A stretch of DNA of 64,000 bases from Shimia marina (GTDB lineage Bacteria; Pseudomonadota; Alphaproteobacteria; Rhodobacterales; Rhodobacteraceae). Position 1 is the first letter of the stretch, and each line of letters starts with the position of its first letter. The position numbers were made by a program, and so were the translations under genes. The notes under the pieces were generated by a model. It did not search any database. It worked only from the letters and a program-made list of their open reading frames with translations, and was not told the origin of the DNA. Below are positions 52,413 to 61,902 of this stretch, one piece after another. The stretch is taken from NCBI RefSeq assembly GCF_001458175.1, contig NZ_CYPW01000002.1, forward strand, positions 1 to 64,000, given 5' to 3'.

Positions 52413-52957
52413 GGTCGACCCCGCCTTGGGAACAAGGATTTCCAACCCGCAAAAGGATCACACATAGGCGGATAAGCAGCCAAATCAGCTTCCATCTCCA
52501 AATGAGGCATGCCGTGAACTTCGATCTCTTGCAGAGGCGCCCAGTGTAAGCGCCTGAACAAAGAGACATTCTGGATCTGAACCTGCGCAAGAAAACGGTC
52601 GCAGCCACGTCCATGCGCAGTGCACACCGCCAGCTTTATCAACTCGGCACCAAGACGCCCTATGCGGCGGTGACTACGCGCGACCGCAAGCCGCGAACCA
52701 CGCCAAAGACGTGGGCGTTCTTCGTGAATACGAACCGTCCCGACCACTTGATCTGCTTCACTGGCCATCGTGCTAATTGCCGCCAAAGGCATAGCAATGT
52801 CGTCAATTGGATCGCGGTCATGGTGAACAAAGATTTCTTGCTCCTGCACAAAGACCTGATGACGCAGATCCTGCACGCCTCTGAATTCCCAAGGCCGAGC
52901 AGCGGCACGGATGATCACATCAGGCGAAAGAAAGACGCGGGCGTTATGAAAGCTCAT
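52409..52957 (-). CDS. Sll0786/MSMEG_0567-type GNAT acetyltransferase (Nit1C)
   Basis: A 182-residue GNAT protein. An N-terminal strand-helix region (RHQVFVQEQEIF) resembles acyl-homoserine-lactone-synthase-like GNATs, and the acetyl-CoA loop is around VARSHRRIGRLGAELI. ATG 52957 overlaps the radical SAM stop as ATGA, so a longer frame from 53014 is rejected. It is the acetyltransferase component of Nit1C. Confidence 0.85.
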   Translation of the reverse strand: MSFHNARVFLSPDVIIRAAARPWEFRGVQDLRHQVFVQEQEIFVHHDRDPIDDIAMPLAAISTMASEADQVVGTVRIHEERPRLWRGSRLAVARSHRRIGRLGAELIKLAVCTAHGRGCDRFLAQVQIQNVSLFRRLHWAPLQEIEVHGMPHLEMEADLAAYPPMCDPFAGWKSLFPRRGRP

Positions 52958-54054
52958 GATACGCGCAGCTTTTCGTATGTCGACAATGCTGAGCAGGCCC
53001 CACATTTGGCACAACCGGCCTTGGAGCTTTCTGCACTCATACCTGCGCGCAATATCATGCCTGACAGCGGCTTTAGAATGCCTGCCATAAAATCAGAAGT
53101 TGGCGCAGGATGGCTTTCGAGCGGCGTTCCAGAAACAGGAACAAACGGCACCACAAAAGGATAGACACCAATTTTACAAAGCTCTTGCGAGGTTTTTAGA
53201 ATAGCCTCGGAGGTGTCGCCCAATCCTGCAAGGATATAGGTCGACACCTGACCGCGCCCAAATATTTTGACCGCCGATTTAAAGCTGTCGAAGTATTTCT
53301 CAAGGCTCACCTGCGCCTTGCCGGGCATGATGCGTTGGCGCACCTCTGGGGTCACCGCTTCGAGGTGCATTCCCAAAGCATCTATACCCGCATTGAACAT
53401 ATGTTCGTGCCAGATGTTGTCCTCTGGCGGTTCACATTGGCCTTGGATCGGCAGGTCAACGGCGGCTTTGACGGCAACCGCGCTTTCGACCATGACAGAA
53501 GCGCCACGATCTTTGCCTGCGGGCGTGCCTGTTGTCATCACCATATGCTTTACGCCATCCAACTCTACCGCTGCTTTCGCAACTTCCGCCAACTGAGCCG
53601 GTGTCTTACGCGCAATGGTGCGCCCTGCCGCCAACGACTGACCAATCGAACAGAATTGGCAGGTCTTCTTGCGACTTTCATACCGGATGCACGTTTGAAG
53701 AATGGTCGTCGCGAGCACGTCTTTGGAATGTAGAGCCGCGATCTTATGGTATTCGACACCATCAGCCGTTTTAAGATCGTAAAACTTGGGACGCATCGGG
53801 AGGCGTATATTCCCCAGAGATCTACCTCGTTTTGTTATCTCTGAAATCCCGTCAGAGCTTGGCGCTTGTACCACATAGGGGCTTTCAAACGCCGGGGCTG
53901 TGTGCACAGGAACCATGACGGTCGTGTCGCCAACAGTTACGGCCTTGTGATCCGTTGGACCTGCACCGCCCCGGCGGCTTTCCATGCCAGCAGTTGGATC
54001 GACCAACCGAATTCCACGGGTTTGCAATTCATTGATAAGTTCGGCTTCAGACAT
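52954..54054 (-). CDS. MSMEG_0568-family radical SAM protein (Nit1C)
   Basis: A 366-residue radical SAM enzyme with a BioB-like barrel. The cluster cysteines are atypically spaced: [14 protein letters not shown] gives C-x9-CxxC instead of CxxxCxxC, a feature of this family, and a C-terminal GCAKCGAC could bind a second cluster. GTPAGKDRG and QCEPPED help form the SAM site. It overlaps the nitrilase stop by eight bases. Its reaction in the cluster is unproven. Confidence 0.9.
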   Translation of the reverse strand: MSEAELINELQTRGIRLVDPTAGMESRRGGAGPTDHKAVTVGDTTVMVPVHTAPAFESPYVVQAPSSDGISEITKRGRSLGNIRLPMRPKFYDLKTADGVEYHKIAALHSKDVLATTILQTCIRYESRKKTCQFCSIGQSLAAGRTIARKTPAQLAEVAKAAVELDGVKHMVMTTGTPAGKDRGASVMVESAVAVKAAVDLPIQGQCEPPEDNIWHEHMFNAGIDALGMHLEAVTPEVRQRIMPGKAQVSLEKYFDSFKSAVKIFGRGQVSTYILAGLGDTSEAILKTSQELCKIGVYPFVVPFVPVSGTPLESHPAPTSDFMAGILKPLSGMILRAGMSAESSKAGCAKCGACSALSTYEKLRVS

Positions 54055-55027
54055 CTTCAGCCTCCAGATTTGGGGTTGCTACCGTGTCTTGCGAGTCTTC
54101 AATGCGCACAACAGTCTGCGCCGGACGCGCATCATGCACCAAATGCAGCAACTCTGGTCGGGCATAATGGCCAACGCTGTCCATCATGCGTTTGCGTTTG
54201 GTCACCAGTTTCATATCCAGATCGGCGACCAGAATACCTTCGCCCTCTGTCAAAGGTGGTACCACATGACGCCCTTCGGGTGAGATGATGCAGGTCATGC
54301 AACCACCGCGCAGACCTTTTTGCAGTTTGGGATCCTCAGAGATGCTGGCGATTTGCTCTTCCGCCAACCATCCTGTTGAGTTCACAACAAATGCACCAGC
54401 CTCTAAGGCGTGGTGGCGCATCGTGACCTCGATTTGTTCAGCAAAAATCGGACCAACAAGGCTACCGGGGAAATGGCCGACGTGAATTTCTTCGTGTTGA
54501 GCCATGAGCGCATACCGCGCAAGCGGATTGTAGTGCTCCCAACACGCCAATGCACCAACACGACCCACTTTGGTGTCGACAACCTTAAGACCTGCTCCAT
54601 CGCCTTGGCCCCAAACCATACGTTCGTGATAGGTTGGTGTGATCTTGCGCCGTTTCAGTACTAAAGTACCGTCAGCATCAAAGATGAGCTGGGTATTGAA
54701 CAACGAACCGTTGTCCCTCTCATTCACCCCCAAGACCACAACGACGCCACGCTTTCGCGCTGCATCGGCAACCGCCTGAGTTTCGGCAGACGGGACCACC
54801 ACAGCTTCCTCGTATAGATTAAGGTGTTCTGCACCCTGTTGAATTGGGGGCAATACAAACGAAAAGTAGGGATAATATGGTACAAATGTTTCCGGGAAGA
54901 CGATCAGTTCTGCACCTTTTTCAGCAGCTTCTGCGATAGCATTCAATACGCGTTCTATAGTGCCGGCTCGGCTTGCTAAGTCCGGTGCGATCTGGACAGC
55001 AGCGGCGCGGACGATGTGATCTGTCAT
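54047..55027 (-). CDS. Nit6803-type nitrilase (Nit1C)
   Basis: A 326-residue nitrilase with the full Glu-Lys-Cys triad: Glu in [13 protein letters not shown], Lys in [13 protein letters not shown] and Cys in [11 protein letters not shown]. It is the namesake of the Nit1C cluster. Nit6803 hydrolyses aliphatic dinitriles such as fumaronitrile in vitro, and the cluster confers growth on cyanide in Pseudomonas. ATG 55027 is chosen because the 41 residues before it are unlike the family. It is 110 bases after the MSMEG_0572-like gene. Confidence 0.94.
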   Translation of the reverse strand: MTDHIVRAAAVQIAPDLASRAGTIERVLNAIAEAAEKGAELIVFPETFVPYYPYFSFVLPPIQQGAEHLNLYEEAVVVPSAETQAVADAARKRGVVVVLGVNERDNGSLFNTQLIFDADGTLVLKRRKITPTYHERMVWGQGDGAGLKVVDTKVGRVGALACWEHYNPLARYALMAQHEEIHVGHFPGSLVGPIFAEQIEVTMRHHALEAGAFVVNSTGWLAEEQIASISEDPKLQKGLRGGCMTCIISPEGRHVVPPLTEGEGILVADLDMKLVTKRKRMMDSVGHYARPELLHLVHDARPAQTVVRIEDSQDTVATPNLEAEDV

Positions 55028-55137
55028 GTGAGTAGCCTTTGTGCAGGGGCGAGCGACGCCGTTGCCGCTCAGAATAGGTTTGCAAAGAGGAACAAATGAC
55101 CGGGGCAACGCCATTGCTGCCCCGGACAGAGGGAAAC

Positions 55138-55620
55138 TTAGAGGGTCCAAGTATCAAGAATCAGAGCGTTGTCGCGCACGTGCAGCAGCTTCAGGTCCAA
55201 CACATCTTGTGGTGCAATTGGCGTGATACCTGGCACCAGCGATGGTTCGCCATGGCCCATCAACATCTGTAGCGCAAAACGGCATGCAAATATCTTGCCG
55301 CCTTCTTTCATGAACTTCTTCAAGTTGGCTGCATAGTTCTGTGCGCCTGGGAACGCCTCATCGCCAAGCGTCGGAAAGCCACGCTGAACGCCAAGTGATA
55401 CGCCGGGGCCATACAATAAAATAGAGGTTTCAAAACCTTTGCGCTGTAAACGGATCGCCTGAAGGATGTTCACCAAGCCGATGGAACCTTCAAAGGCGAC
55501 GGTGTGAAAGGTTACAAGGGCTTTTTGCCCTTCTTCGGCTTGGACGTCTTCAAAAACTTTTTCTTCATAGTTTACGAAAAAATCGCCATCTTTATGGGCT
55601 GGTGTCGTGACTTCGGGCAT
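55138..55620 (-). CDS. MSMEG_0572/Sll0783-family nitrogen starvation response protein (Nit1C)
   Basis: A 160-residue protein starting [20 protein letters not shown] with a DsrE-like fold pattern ([20 protein letters not shown], then [13 protein letters not shown]). It leads the Nit1C operon, as in other bacteria. No catalytic residues are established. It is divergent from the MocR-type regulator across 263 bases, which presumably hold the operon promoter. Confidence 0.9.
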   Translation of the reverse strand: MPEVTTPAHKDGDFFVNYEEKVFEDVQAEEGQKALVTFHTVAFEGSIGLVNILQAIRLQRKGFETSILLYGPGVSLGVQRGFPTLGDEAFPGAQNYAANLKKFMKEGGKIFACRFALQMLMGHGEPSLVPGITPIAPQDVLDLKLLHVRDNALILDTWTL

Positions 55621-55702
55621 TGCGTTCTCCTGTCGTTCGCATTGGGTTACCCATCGCTAGACGAAGCCTGGAGAGTGGCGCCACATATCCATACATTTAT
55701 GC

Positions 55703-55724
55703 AATCAATGTAATTGTATTGATT
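55703..55724. promoter_or_regulatory. Inverted repeat between Nit1C operon and MocR regulator
   Basis: AATCAAT (55703-55709) and ATTGATT (55718-55724) form a perfect inverted repeat with an eight-base spacer, itself AT-rich. It sits 83 bases upstream of the MSMEG_0572-like start and 160 before the MocR gene, suiting an operator for the MocR protein. MocR sites are often direct repeats, so this remains tentative. Confidence 0.4.
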
Positions 55725-55883
55725 ATATGAATCCGCCCTCATTTTATGCAAATAGAAGAATTTTTGGCAAAAAATAGGCGCTAAACGTTTTACAAACCAA
55801 AAAGTACTGCGGCCAATTTGCACATCATTGCCTGCACCTAATGCATACAATACTTGAGAAATGGATCAAAACGCAGGTGATTT

Positions 55884-57248
55884 ATGGACAACTGGGCACA
55901 ACGAATCGAACAGGCTGGCAAACCTCGCTATCTGGCGATCGCGGATTGTATCGCCCAGGATATGAAAGACCGTGTGCTGTTGCCTGGCGACAGGCTACCG
56001 CCCCAACGCCGTCTGGCGGATTTGATCGGCGTTGATTTCACAACGGTTTCGCGGGGCTATCGTGAAGCAATCAATCGCGGCTTGATTGAATCACACGTTG
56101 GACGCGGTACATTTGTATTGTCGCAAAAAAGTAAAAGCAGAAACAGCGACGACCGTCGCGCACTTGCTAATGATCTGACAATGAACACGCCGCCAGAACC
56201 AACTGACCCCGAGTTGCTGGAGCGTATGCGCGCAGGGCTTTCAGCGGTGTCTGATGACCTTGTGCACCTCTTGCGCTACCAAAACCCTATTGGCGGTGAC
56301 GTTGATAAAGAGGCGGCCTCTATTTGGCTATCAATGCGGGGATTGGTTCCCAATTTAGATCGCATTGCTGTCACTCCCGGAGCGCATGCGACGATGCTGG
56401 CGATTTTAACCATCTTGGCACGTCCAGGCGACACAGTATTATGCGAGGATGTTACCTACGCGGGATTCAAAAAGATCGCAGCACAGCTTGGTCTCGTTCT
56501 GGTTGGGTTGCCCATGGACAACGACGGCATTCTGCCTGAGGCACTGGAAGACGCCATTCTTCGGCATAAACCCAGAGCACTCTATCTGAATCCGACACTA
56601 CACAATCCGACAACCATGATCGTCCCTCAAAGCCGCCGTCTTGAAATCACGGACATCATGAAGCGTTATGATCTACCATTGATCGAGGATGATGCTTATG
56701 GATTTATTCTGCCAGGCGCACCACCTCCGATGGCCACCAGCGCCCCTGAACTGACGTGGTACATCGGTGGGCTTGCGAAATGTATTGGAGCGGGGCTAAG
56801 GCTTGCTTACTCGGTTGCCCCAAATGCGCGTGCTGGCTTTGCAATGGAAAATGGCATTAGTGCGGTTTCGGGAATGGCATCGCCAGTATCAATGGCACTC
56901 GCGACGCGCTGGGTATTGGATGGCACGGCAGATCAAATACGGCGCTTCATCCGCAAAGAAACTGCAGTCCGTCAAGACATCGCTAAACAGGTGATCACCG
57001 AAACAGATTTTGTTGCCAACCCACATGCGTTTAACATTTGGCTAAGGCTACCAGAACCAGTAACCTGCGCGGCCTTGATGGCATACATGTCTAACCATGA
57101 AATCGGCATTGCGCCAGAAAGTGCATTTCGAACCGCAGGCGATCAAGAAAAATATGTGCGCGTTTGCCTAGGCGGGCGTCTACCGCGTGCTGCGTTGCCC
57201 AAGACGCTCGCAACTCTAAACAACCAGATCTGGCAACTGGCTCGGTAG
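55884..57248 (+). CDS. MocR/PdxR-type GntR regulator with aminotransferase-like domain
   Basis: A 454-residue fusion of a GntR winged helix (QRRLADLIGVDFTTVSRGYRE, about 40-60, in two parts) with a PLP-fold type I aminotransferase domain. The PLP lysine should be in GGLAKCIGAGLRLAY, and LIEDDAYGF supplies the cofactor aspartate. Such regulators sense PLP or an amino-containing ligand. It faces the Nit1C operon and is the best candidate for its control. Confidence 0.92.
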   Translation: MDNWAQRIEQAGKPRYLAIADCIAQDMKDRVLLPGDRLPPQRRLADLIGVDFTTVSRGYREAINRGLIESHVGRGTFVLSQKSKSRNSDDRRALANDLTMNTPPEPTDPELLERMRAGLSAVSDDLVHLLRYQNPIGGDVDKEAASIWLSMRGLVPNLDRIAVTPGAHATMLAILTILARPGDTVLCEDVTYAGFKKIAAQLGLVLVGLPMDNDGILPEALEDAILRHKPRALYLNPTLHNPTTMIVPQSRRLEITDIMKRYDLPLIEDDAYGFILPGAPPPMATSAPELTWYIGGLAKCIGAGLRLAYSVAPNARAGFAMENGISAVSGMASPVSMALATRWVLDGTADQIRRFIRKETAVRQDIAKQVITETDFVANPHAFNIWLRLPEPVTCAALMAYMSNHEIGIAPESAFRTAGDQEKYVRVCLGGRLPRAALPKTLATLNNQIWQLAR

Positions 57249-57377
57249 TCAGGCGCAGTTACGCGATGGCCCGACCAGTCTTTGCAGCTGAGAATAAGTG
57301 GATTTACCATTCCTGATCCGGCAACGTTGCCGGGCCATCTGTCTACATGGTGGTCGCAGAAGACACAGTGTTACTGG

Positions 57378-57591
57378 TGACCTGCCCACCGAAACCTCCC
57401 GCACTTTAATGTAGAGTTTGCTCAACTTGTTGAAGGAGCAAACGAATGCGAAAGAGAGCCGTTTTACCGAGGCGCAGATCATCGGGATGATCAAGGAACA
57501 GGAAGCAGGCATGCCAACTGCGGAGGTGTGCCGCAAGCACGGGCTCAGCCAGGGCACGTTCTACAAGTTCAAATCAAAGTACGGTGGTATG
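57378..57591 (+). mobile_element. IS3-family remnant (left end and start of orfA)
   Basis: A 214-base fragment related to the element at 63164: both start TGACCTG, share a GTAGAGTT segment before the ATG, and encode an OrfA start with IIGMIKEQEAG, VCRKHGLSQGTFYKFKSKYGG. Homology ends abruptly after 57591, where it joins unrelated sequence within a gene fragment. The rest of the element is gone, so this is a fossil. Confidence 0.8.
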
Positions 57592-58150
57592 CATTGCCCG
57601 ACAGTGCATTGCTCAGCAATGTCACGAAAGGGAAGTGTCTGACGCTGCCAAAGCGTGCAATGCGTGCTTCATCTTCGAGTGTAATGCGAAGCTTTCCTTG
57701 AGCTTGAATCCAGTCGTGTAGTTTCACCGGGCGTTGGAGCTGCCGGCCATGTTCAGGACGACGGTCTGGGATGGGTGCTTCGTGAAACGGATAGCTTGGC
57801 CGCACATCGCTGTTCGCATCAGGATATTGCTGAGGCGCGAACACCATTGGATAGTTGTTACAAGGCAACGGCAACGGCAATGTATGAAGCACTTTGTCGG
57901 CAAGGTGCAGCGGCAACGGAATGTCGGGCGAAAAAAGCTCCAGGATCTTGTACGGCGCCTTTTCACCGAAATCTGGCACCGTACTTTCGGGCGAGACGAT
58001 AGCGCCCGTCCAATTCGCTTCGACACGGTCATCAATAGAATGGTTTATCGCGCCAATAACAATGAAATTGCCATCTTCGTCCATAATCTCACTCGGAGGA
58101 TAAAGGGGCCCCTGTGTCGTCACCGACAGGTCATAGGTTGTTTGTTTCAT
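57569..58150 (-). pseudogene. 3'-truncated unidentified gene abutting the IS remnant
   Basis: On the minus strand ATG 58150 opens a 193-codon frame whose last seven codons or so read through the IS remnant boundary at 57591. The real protein was therefore longer and has lost its C-terminus. The remaining part (MKQTTYDLSVTTQGPLYPP, acidic and Pro-rich, with DIPLPLHLADKVLH) is soluble with no motif I recognise. It sits 59 bases downstream of the AfsA-like gene on the same strand, so it was probably in that operon. Confidence 0.5.
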
Positions 58151-58167
58151 ATCAGTTCGGCCTGGTT

Positions 58168-58196
58168 ACGCCCGGCGCACCCGAAAGGTGCGCCGG
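58168..58196. terminator. Perfect 12-bp hairpin downstream of the AfsA-like gene
   Basis: GCCCGGCGCACC (58168-58179) and GGTGCGCCGGGC (58185-58196) pair perfectly around a CGAAA loop, 14 bases after the AfsA-like stop on the minus strand. There is no T-run, so it may be a partial terminator or mRNA-stabilising hairpin before the next gene. Confidence 0.55.
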
Positions 58197-58209
58197 GCAA
58201 ATGGTCGGT

Positions 58210-58995
58210 TTAGGCAGCGCGGGCAGAAGCTTCAGAGTTTGTACTTGCGAGCGCACATTTTGCGGCGTCAAGCGCCAGTGTGGCTTCTTTTTCCAAGATG
58301 ACCTGATGCGAATAGACGGTGAAGGCATAGCCAACGCGCGTGCGTGGCTCACCGCCTTGGATAAAGTCCATTTCGACCTGATATTTGTGGCGCCGTTCGT
58401 TCACGTCGCTCGACAACACCCGATACTCAATATGTGCAGGTAAAGGGAAAACGAACCCATTGAACTCGGTTGTCATGGACGTGATGACAAAATAGGTTTT
58501 CTCTTCCATGTCAGTCAGCAGATATTTTCCAGTCACGGCGAGGAAAGATTGTCGCGCGGCTTCGACCAATAACATTCCCTGTATATGCTGACCTGTCTGA
58601 TGATGGCCCATCAGCTCACACCCGTGGTCGATTCGAAGATCAAGGGAATAGGTGTCTTCAGCGACCTTTGTCGGGCTACCGATCAATGTATTACAAGATT
58701 TTCGTTTATGCGAAAATTCTGCGTCTGCGCGATCAGACAGATTTCGAAACAGAGTCGTATCCCATCTGCTGCCTGCCGGGTCTTGTACCGTGATCTGCTG
58801 GAGGAGATCGGCAATCTCAAGATCAGAAAGACCCTGGCCGGGCAGTAATTGCATCGGGCCTGACAGCATGTGTTCGGGCAAAGACAACATTGCGCGAAGT
58901 TGGCTCAGCGTCACTACGGGTTTGTCCGATGTGAACTCCGTGAATTCGTCGGCAACAACGATCAGTGTGCCGAAGGTCAAGATTTTATCGCTCAT
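58210..58995 (-). CDS. AfsA-like hotdog protein
   Basis: A 261-residue protein with the AfsA hotdog signature HHQTGQHIQGMLLVEAARQS (about 122-141), which in Streptomyces AfsA belongs to the enzyme that condenses a beta-ketoacyl-ACP with a glycerol phosphate to make A-factor-type butenolides. The second half has paired strands FVITSMTTEFNGFVFPLPAHIEY and ends in an Ala-rich tail. ATG 58995 has TGGAGA upstream. Flanking genes on the same strand are truncated, so the pathway may be broken here. Whether it makes a signalling lactone is unknown. Confidence 0.7.
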   Translation of the reverse strand: MSDKILTFGTLIVVADEFTEFTSDKPVVTLSQLRAMLSLPEHMLSGPMQLLPGQGLSDLEIADLLQQITVQDPAGSRWDTTLFRNLSDRADAEFSHKRKSCNTLIGSPTKVAEDTYSLDLRIDHGCELMGHHQTGQHIQGMLLVEAARQSFLAVTGKYLLTDMEEKTYFVITSMTTEFNGFVFPLPAHIEYRVLSSDVNERRHKYQVEMDFIQGGEPRTRVGYAFTVYSHQVILEKEATLALDAAKCALASTNSEASARAA

Positions 58996-59041
58996 AGCAA
59001 GTCTCCAGAATAAGTTGTGATTAATCTTCTCATCACCCGAT

Positions 59042-59338
59042 TCAGGCTGCGAGTTTGGCGGTGTCCGCGTAGGTTTTTGTATAGAGACCGTTGGTACCGC
59101 CGGTGATGTAACGATCACCGGCCTGCTGCACGATGGTACTGTAGCGCTCGGAGGAAAAGACTGCGGTATATGTTGCGGGGTCCACAGAAAAACCTGAAAC
59201 AAACATAACGCCGGGTTGGCCGCTGATGACCGAATAATAGGCAAGACAACTGTCCACCGTATCGGCATTGCGGACGACGTCAAAGATTGTCTCGTCGCGC
59301 CACTTGAGATAGGCGGCGTGCTCTTCGGGCTCCTTGTT
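59042..59338 (-). pseudogene. 5'-truncated unidentified gene upstream of the AfsA-like gene
   Basis: A minus-strand frame of 98 codons is open from a TGA at 59341-59339 to the stop at 59042, with protein-like composition throughout (KEPEEHAAYLKWRDETIFD, then QPGVMFVSGFSVDP), but has no ATG. A GTG at 59257 would skip the well-formed first third. The most likely explanation is a gene that has lost its 5' end near 59340. Family not recognised. It ends 46 bases before the AfsA-like start. Confidence 0.5.
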
Positions 59339-59463
59339 TCATGACGCTGGAGAGGACTGGCCAGTTTGGAGGGGAGCTATGCTGCCAGCCTACACCTCAG
59401 CGCTGTGTGAACAGAGATAGTATTTTCCCAAATTGGAATCATTGGATAATAATGCAAGCGGGT

Positions 59464-59479
59464 TTTCCATTATCGGAAA
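59464..59479. promoter_or_regulatory. TTTCC-N6-GGAAA palindrome, copy 1
   Basis: TTTCCATTATCGGAAA matches, in reverse complement and with one mismatch, the sequence at 60412-60427. The two copies bracket the LysR gene at its 3' and 5' ends. The dyad has the size of a LysR-type operator. Confidence 0.4.
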
Positions 59480-59513
59480 ATCCAGGAAGTCGCCGTCAGT
59501 TGTTGCTCAGGCC

Positions 59514-60458
59514 TCAGTATCCACGAAGACGCGCCCGACTGGAGACCACCAGATCGCTAAGAAAGTCCGCAAGGGCGCGCGTTCGGCGTGATTGCGCCAA
59601 ATCGGACTGAATCACCAGATATATCGGCTGATCGATTCCAATATCGGTGTCAATGCAGGTCAGATTTGCATCCTTGGCCAAGAAATGCGGTAGGACGGCC
59701 AGGCCCAAGCCGGCCGCTGCGGCCGATACCTGTGTCGAGAGCGAAGTCGTGATGATCGCCGGCGACCGGCCGCGGAGCACGCGTTCAACCCATTGTGCAG
59801 CAGGCAGATGGGCCTGCATCTCGCCCCAAGCAATGAATGCATCCATCTCGTAGCTGCCGCGATCCGTGCTGACTTGACGGGCTTTGACATAGTCGCTGCT
59901 TGCGTAGAGCCCATAGCCAAGGGTGCCCAGACGCTTGAGGGTGACGTTGCCGCGTTGCGGTTTGACCATGCGCAGCGCAAGATCGGCGTCACGGCGATGT
60001 ACGTTAACGGTTGTGATATCGGTCACGACCTCGACCATTAAGCCAGGATGTCTGGAACGGAACTCAGGCAGCGCGGGAATAATCAATCCACTTGCAAGGT
60101 TTTCTGCAGTCGCCAAGCGGACCTTACCGGCCAACTGCGCTTGCTGCCTTGCGCCACTGCTCAGCGCCAGGGCCGCCGCCTCTATCGCCTCAGCTTTCTC
60201 GATAAGATCAGTGCCATCTTCGGTCAGTTGGTAACCCGTCTGGTGCCGGACGAACAGGGGAACGTCCAACGCCTCTTCCAGCCGATTTATCCGACGTGAA
60301 AGTGTGGCAATGCCGATGTTCAAGGCTCTGGCCGCCATGCTGAGCGTGCCATGCCGCGCCACGGCCAGAAAGGCCCGAGTGTCATCCCAGACCAACCCTT
60401 TAACATCATTCTTTCCGATTATGGAAATCTCGTTGCCATTATTCGGTAGTTTTTCCAT
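59514..60458 (-). CDS. LysR-family regulator
   Basis: A 314-residue LysR regulator, with helix-turn-helix SMAARALNIGIATLSRRINRLE after an N-terminal extension. It is divergent from the aldo/keto reductase gene, 47 bases away. The first 20 codons overlap a palindrome (60412-60427), so the true start may be further in, such as the TTG just before VWDDTRAFL. The effector-binding domain is complete. It most likely controls the operon at 60506-63090. Confidence 0.9.
   Translation of the reverse strand: MEKLPNNGNEISIIGKNDVKGLVWDDTRAFLAVARHGTLSMAARALNIGIATLSRRINRLEEALDVPLFVRHQTGYQLTEDGTDLIEKAEAIEAAALALSSGARQQAQLAGKVRLATAENLASGLIIPALPEFRSRHPGLMVEVVTDITTVNVHRRDADLALRMVKPQRGNVTLKRLGTLGYGLYASSDYVKARQVSTDRGSYEMDAFIAWGEMQAHLPAAQWVERVLRGRSPAIITTSLSTQVSAAAAGLGLAVLPHFLAKDANLTCIDTDIGIDQPIYLVIQSDLAQSRRTRALADFLSDLVVSSRARLRGY
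60412..60427. promoter_or_regulatory. TTTCC-N6-GGAAA palindrome, copy 2
   Basis: TTTCCGATTATGGAAA lies 79 bases before the aldo/keto reductase start and at the 5' end of the divergent LysR gene, where an autoregulatory LysR site is expected. Its partner is at 59464-59479. Confidence 0.45.
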
Positions 60459-60505
60459 TCATGACGTATGCCATGCTGGTCCCCTGATATTCAAGGAGGT
60501 CTATC

Positions 60506-61489
60506 ATGCAAAAACGTAAACTTGGGCAGGACCTTGAGGTATCGGCCATCGGGCTTGGGTGTATGGGGATGAGCGAGTTTTACGGGCCACGTGATGATGC
60601 TGAATCACTGGACGTTCTGGCACACGCCGTCGAGCTCGGGATCGATTTTTTCGACACGGCCGATATGTACGGGCCGCATCACAATGAAGAGCTTATCGGG
60701 ACATTTCTGCATGAAAGCGGCGCAGATGTGCGTGTGGCCACGAAGTTTGGGATCGTGCGTAATCCGGGCGAATACAAGCGCAGCCTGAACAATCGCGCGG
60801 ACTATGCCCGCGCTGCCTGCGACGGGTCCCTGCGTCGATTGGGCGTCGATCACATAGACCTCTACTACGTGCACCGAGTAAATGCGGAACAGCCGATTGA
60901 GGCAACGATGGAAGGTTTGGCGAAACTGGTCCAAGAGGGTAAGATCTCTCATATCGGCCTGTGTGAAGTCAGCGCAGAGACATTGCGAAAAGCGCATGCG
61001 ATACATCCTGTCACCGCTGTCCAAACAGAGTTTTCCCTCTGGTCGCGGCAAGCTGAAGCATCGATCCTGCCTACCTGCCGTGAACTGGGCGTAGGCTTCG
61101 TGCCCTACTCGCCGCTTGGCCGCGGCTTCCTGACCGGGCGGTTCCAATCTACCAACGAACTTGAAGAGGATGATTTTCGAGCTTCCCTGCCACGCTTTGC
61201 CGAAGAGGCTATCGATCAAAACCTCCGCATCGCCGACGTGATCGCTGATATGGCTACCGAAAAGGGCTGCACCTCCGCGCAGCTCTCGCTCGCCTGGCTC
61301 TTGGCGAAAGGGGATGACATCGTCCCGATCCCGGGAACCAAGCGTCGACAATACCTGAGCGAGAATGCTGGCGCCACATCGGTTGAACTGACGGCGCAGG
61401 ATTGTATCCGGCTCGAAAGTGCGGTCGCGCGGGTACCTGTGGTTGGCGAGCGCTACACTCCAGAAGGTATGAAGGGAGTGGACGCATGA
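60506..61489 (+). CDS. Aldo/keto reductase
   Basis: A 327-residue NADPH-dependent reductase with the catalytic tetrad visible: Asp in [15 protein letters not shown], Tyr in that same segment, Lys in VATKFG and His in LYYVHR. The cofactor end is [15 protein letters not shown]. It is closest to AKR12/13-type general stress reductases. AAGGAGG precedes ATG 60506. The next gene overlaps its stop as ATGA, so the three genes to 63090 form an operon. Confidence 0.94.
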   Translation: MQKRKLGQDLEVSAIGLGCMGMSEFYGPRDDAESLDVLAHAVELGIDFFDTADMYGPHHNEELIGTFLHESGADVRVATKFGIVRNPGEYKRSLNNRADYARAACDGSLRRLGVDHIDLYYVHRVNAEQPIEATMEGLAKLVQEGKISHIGLCEVSAETLRKAHAIHPVTAVQTEFSLWSRQAEASILPTCRELGVGFVPYSPLGRGFLTGRFQSTNELEEDDFRASLPRFAEEAIDQNLRIADVIADMATEKGCTSAQLSLAWLLAKGDDIVPIPGTKRRQYLSENAGATSVELTAQDCIRLESAVARVPVVGERYTPEGMKGVDA

Positions 61490-61884
61490 CCAACAGCCCA
61501 CATGATACTGACCGCCGAACACGCGCCTTAGCCTTGCTCGAGCGGCTGGAAGCGGGCGCGCCCGCGCGTGTGACCGCCAATCTCGATGCGTTCGATGTCG
61601 ATGCAGCCGAACTAATTCTCGGGTTCTCTTTCGCTGACGTGGTTGGTCGGGATGGAATAGATATCAGAACCCGCGAAATGCTGACGGTAGCGATGCTCGG
61701 GGCCAAAGGTACAGCACCCGGCCAACTAGATTTTCACATACGCGCAGCGATGAATTGCGGCGTGAGCCGGCAGGAAATTGTCGAGATCATTTATCAAATC
61801 GCAGTTTACGCGGGTGTACCCGCGGCGATGAACGCCATCGCCTCAGCCCGGAAGGCGTTTGAGGCGCTCGAAACCTCATCGTAG
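61486..61884 (+). CDS. Carboxymuconolactone decarboxylase-family protein
   Basis: A 132-residue helical protein of the CMD/AhpD superfamily with [31 protein letters not shown] (in two segments) and [18 protein letters not shown]. It lacks the CxxC of AhpD peroxidases, so it is more like gamma-carboxymuconolactone decarboxylase or a cofactor-free scaffold. ATG 61486 overlaps the reductase stop by four bases; the frame upstream of it is rejected. Confidence 0.88.
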   Translation: MTNSPHDTDRRTRALALLERLEAGAPARVTANLDAFDVDAAELILGFSFADVVGRDGIDIRTREMLTVAMLGAKGTAPGQLDFHIRAAMNCGVSRQEIVEIIYQIAVYAGVPAAMNAIASARKAFEALETSS

Positions 61885-61902
61885 AAACGGAGTTCACAAA
61901 CT

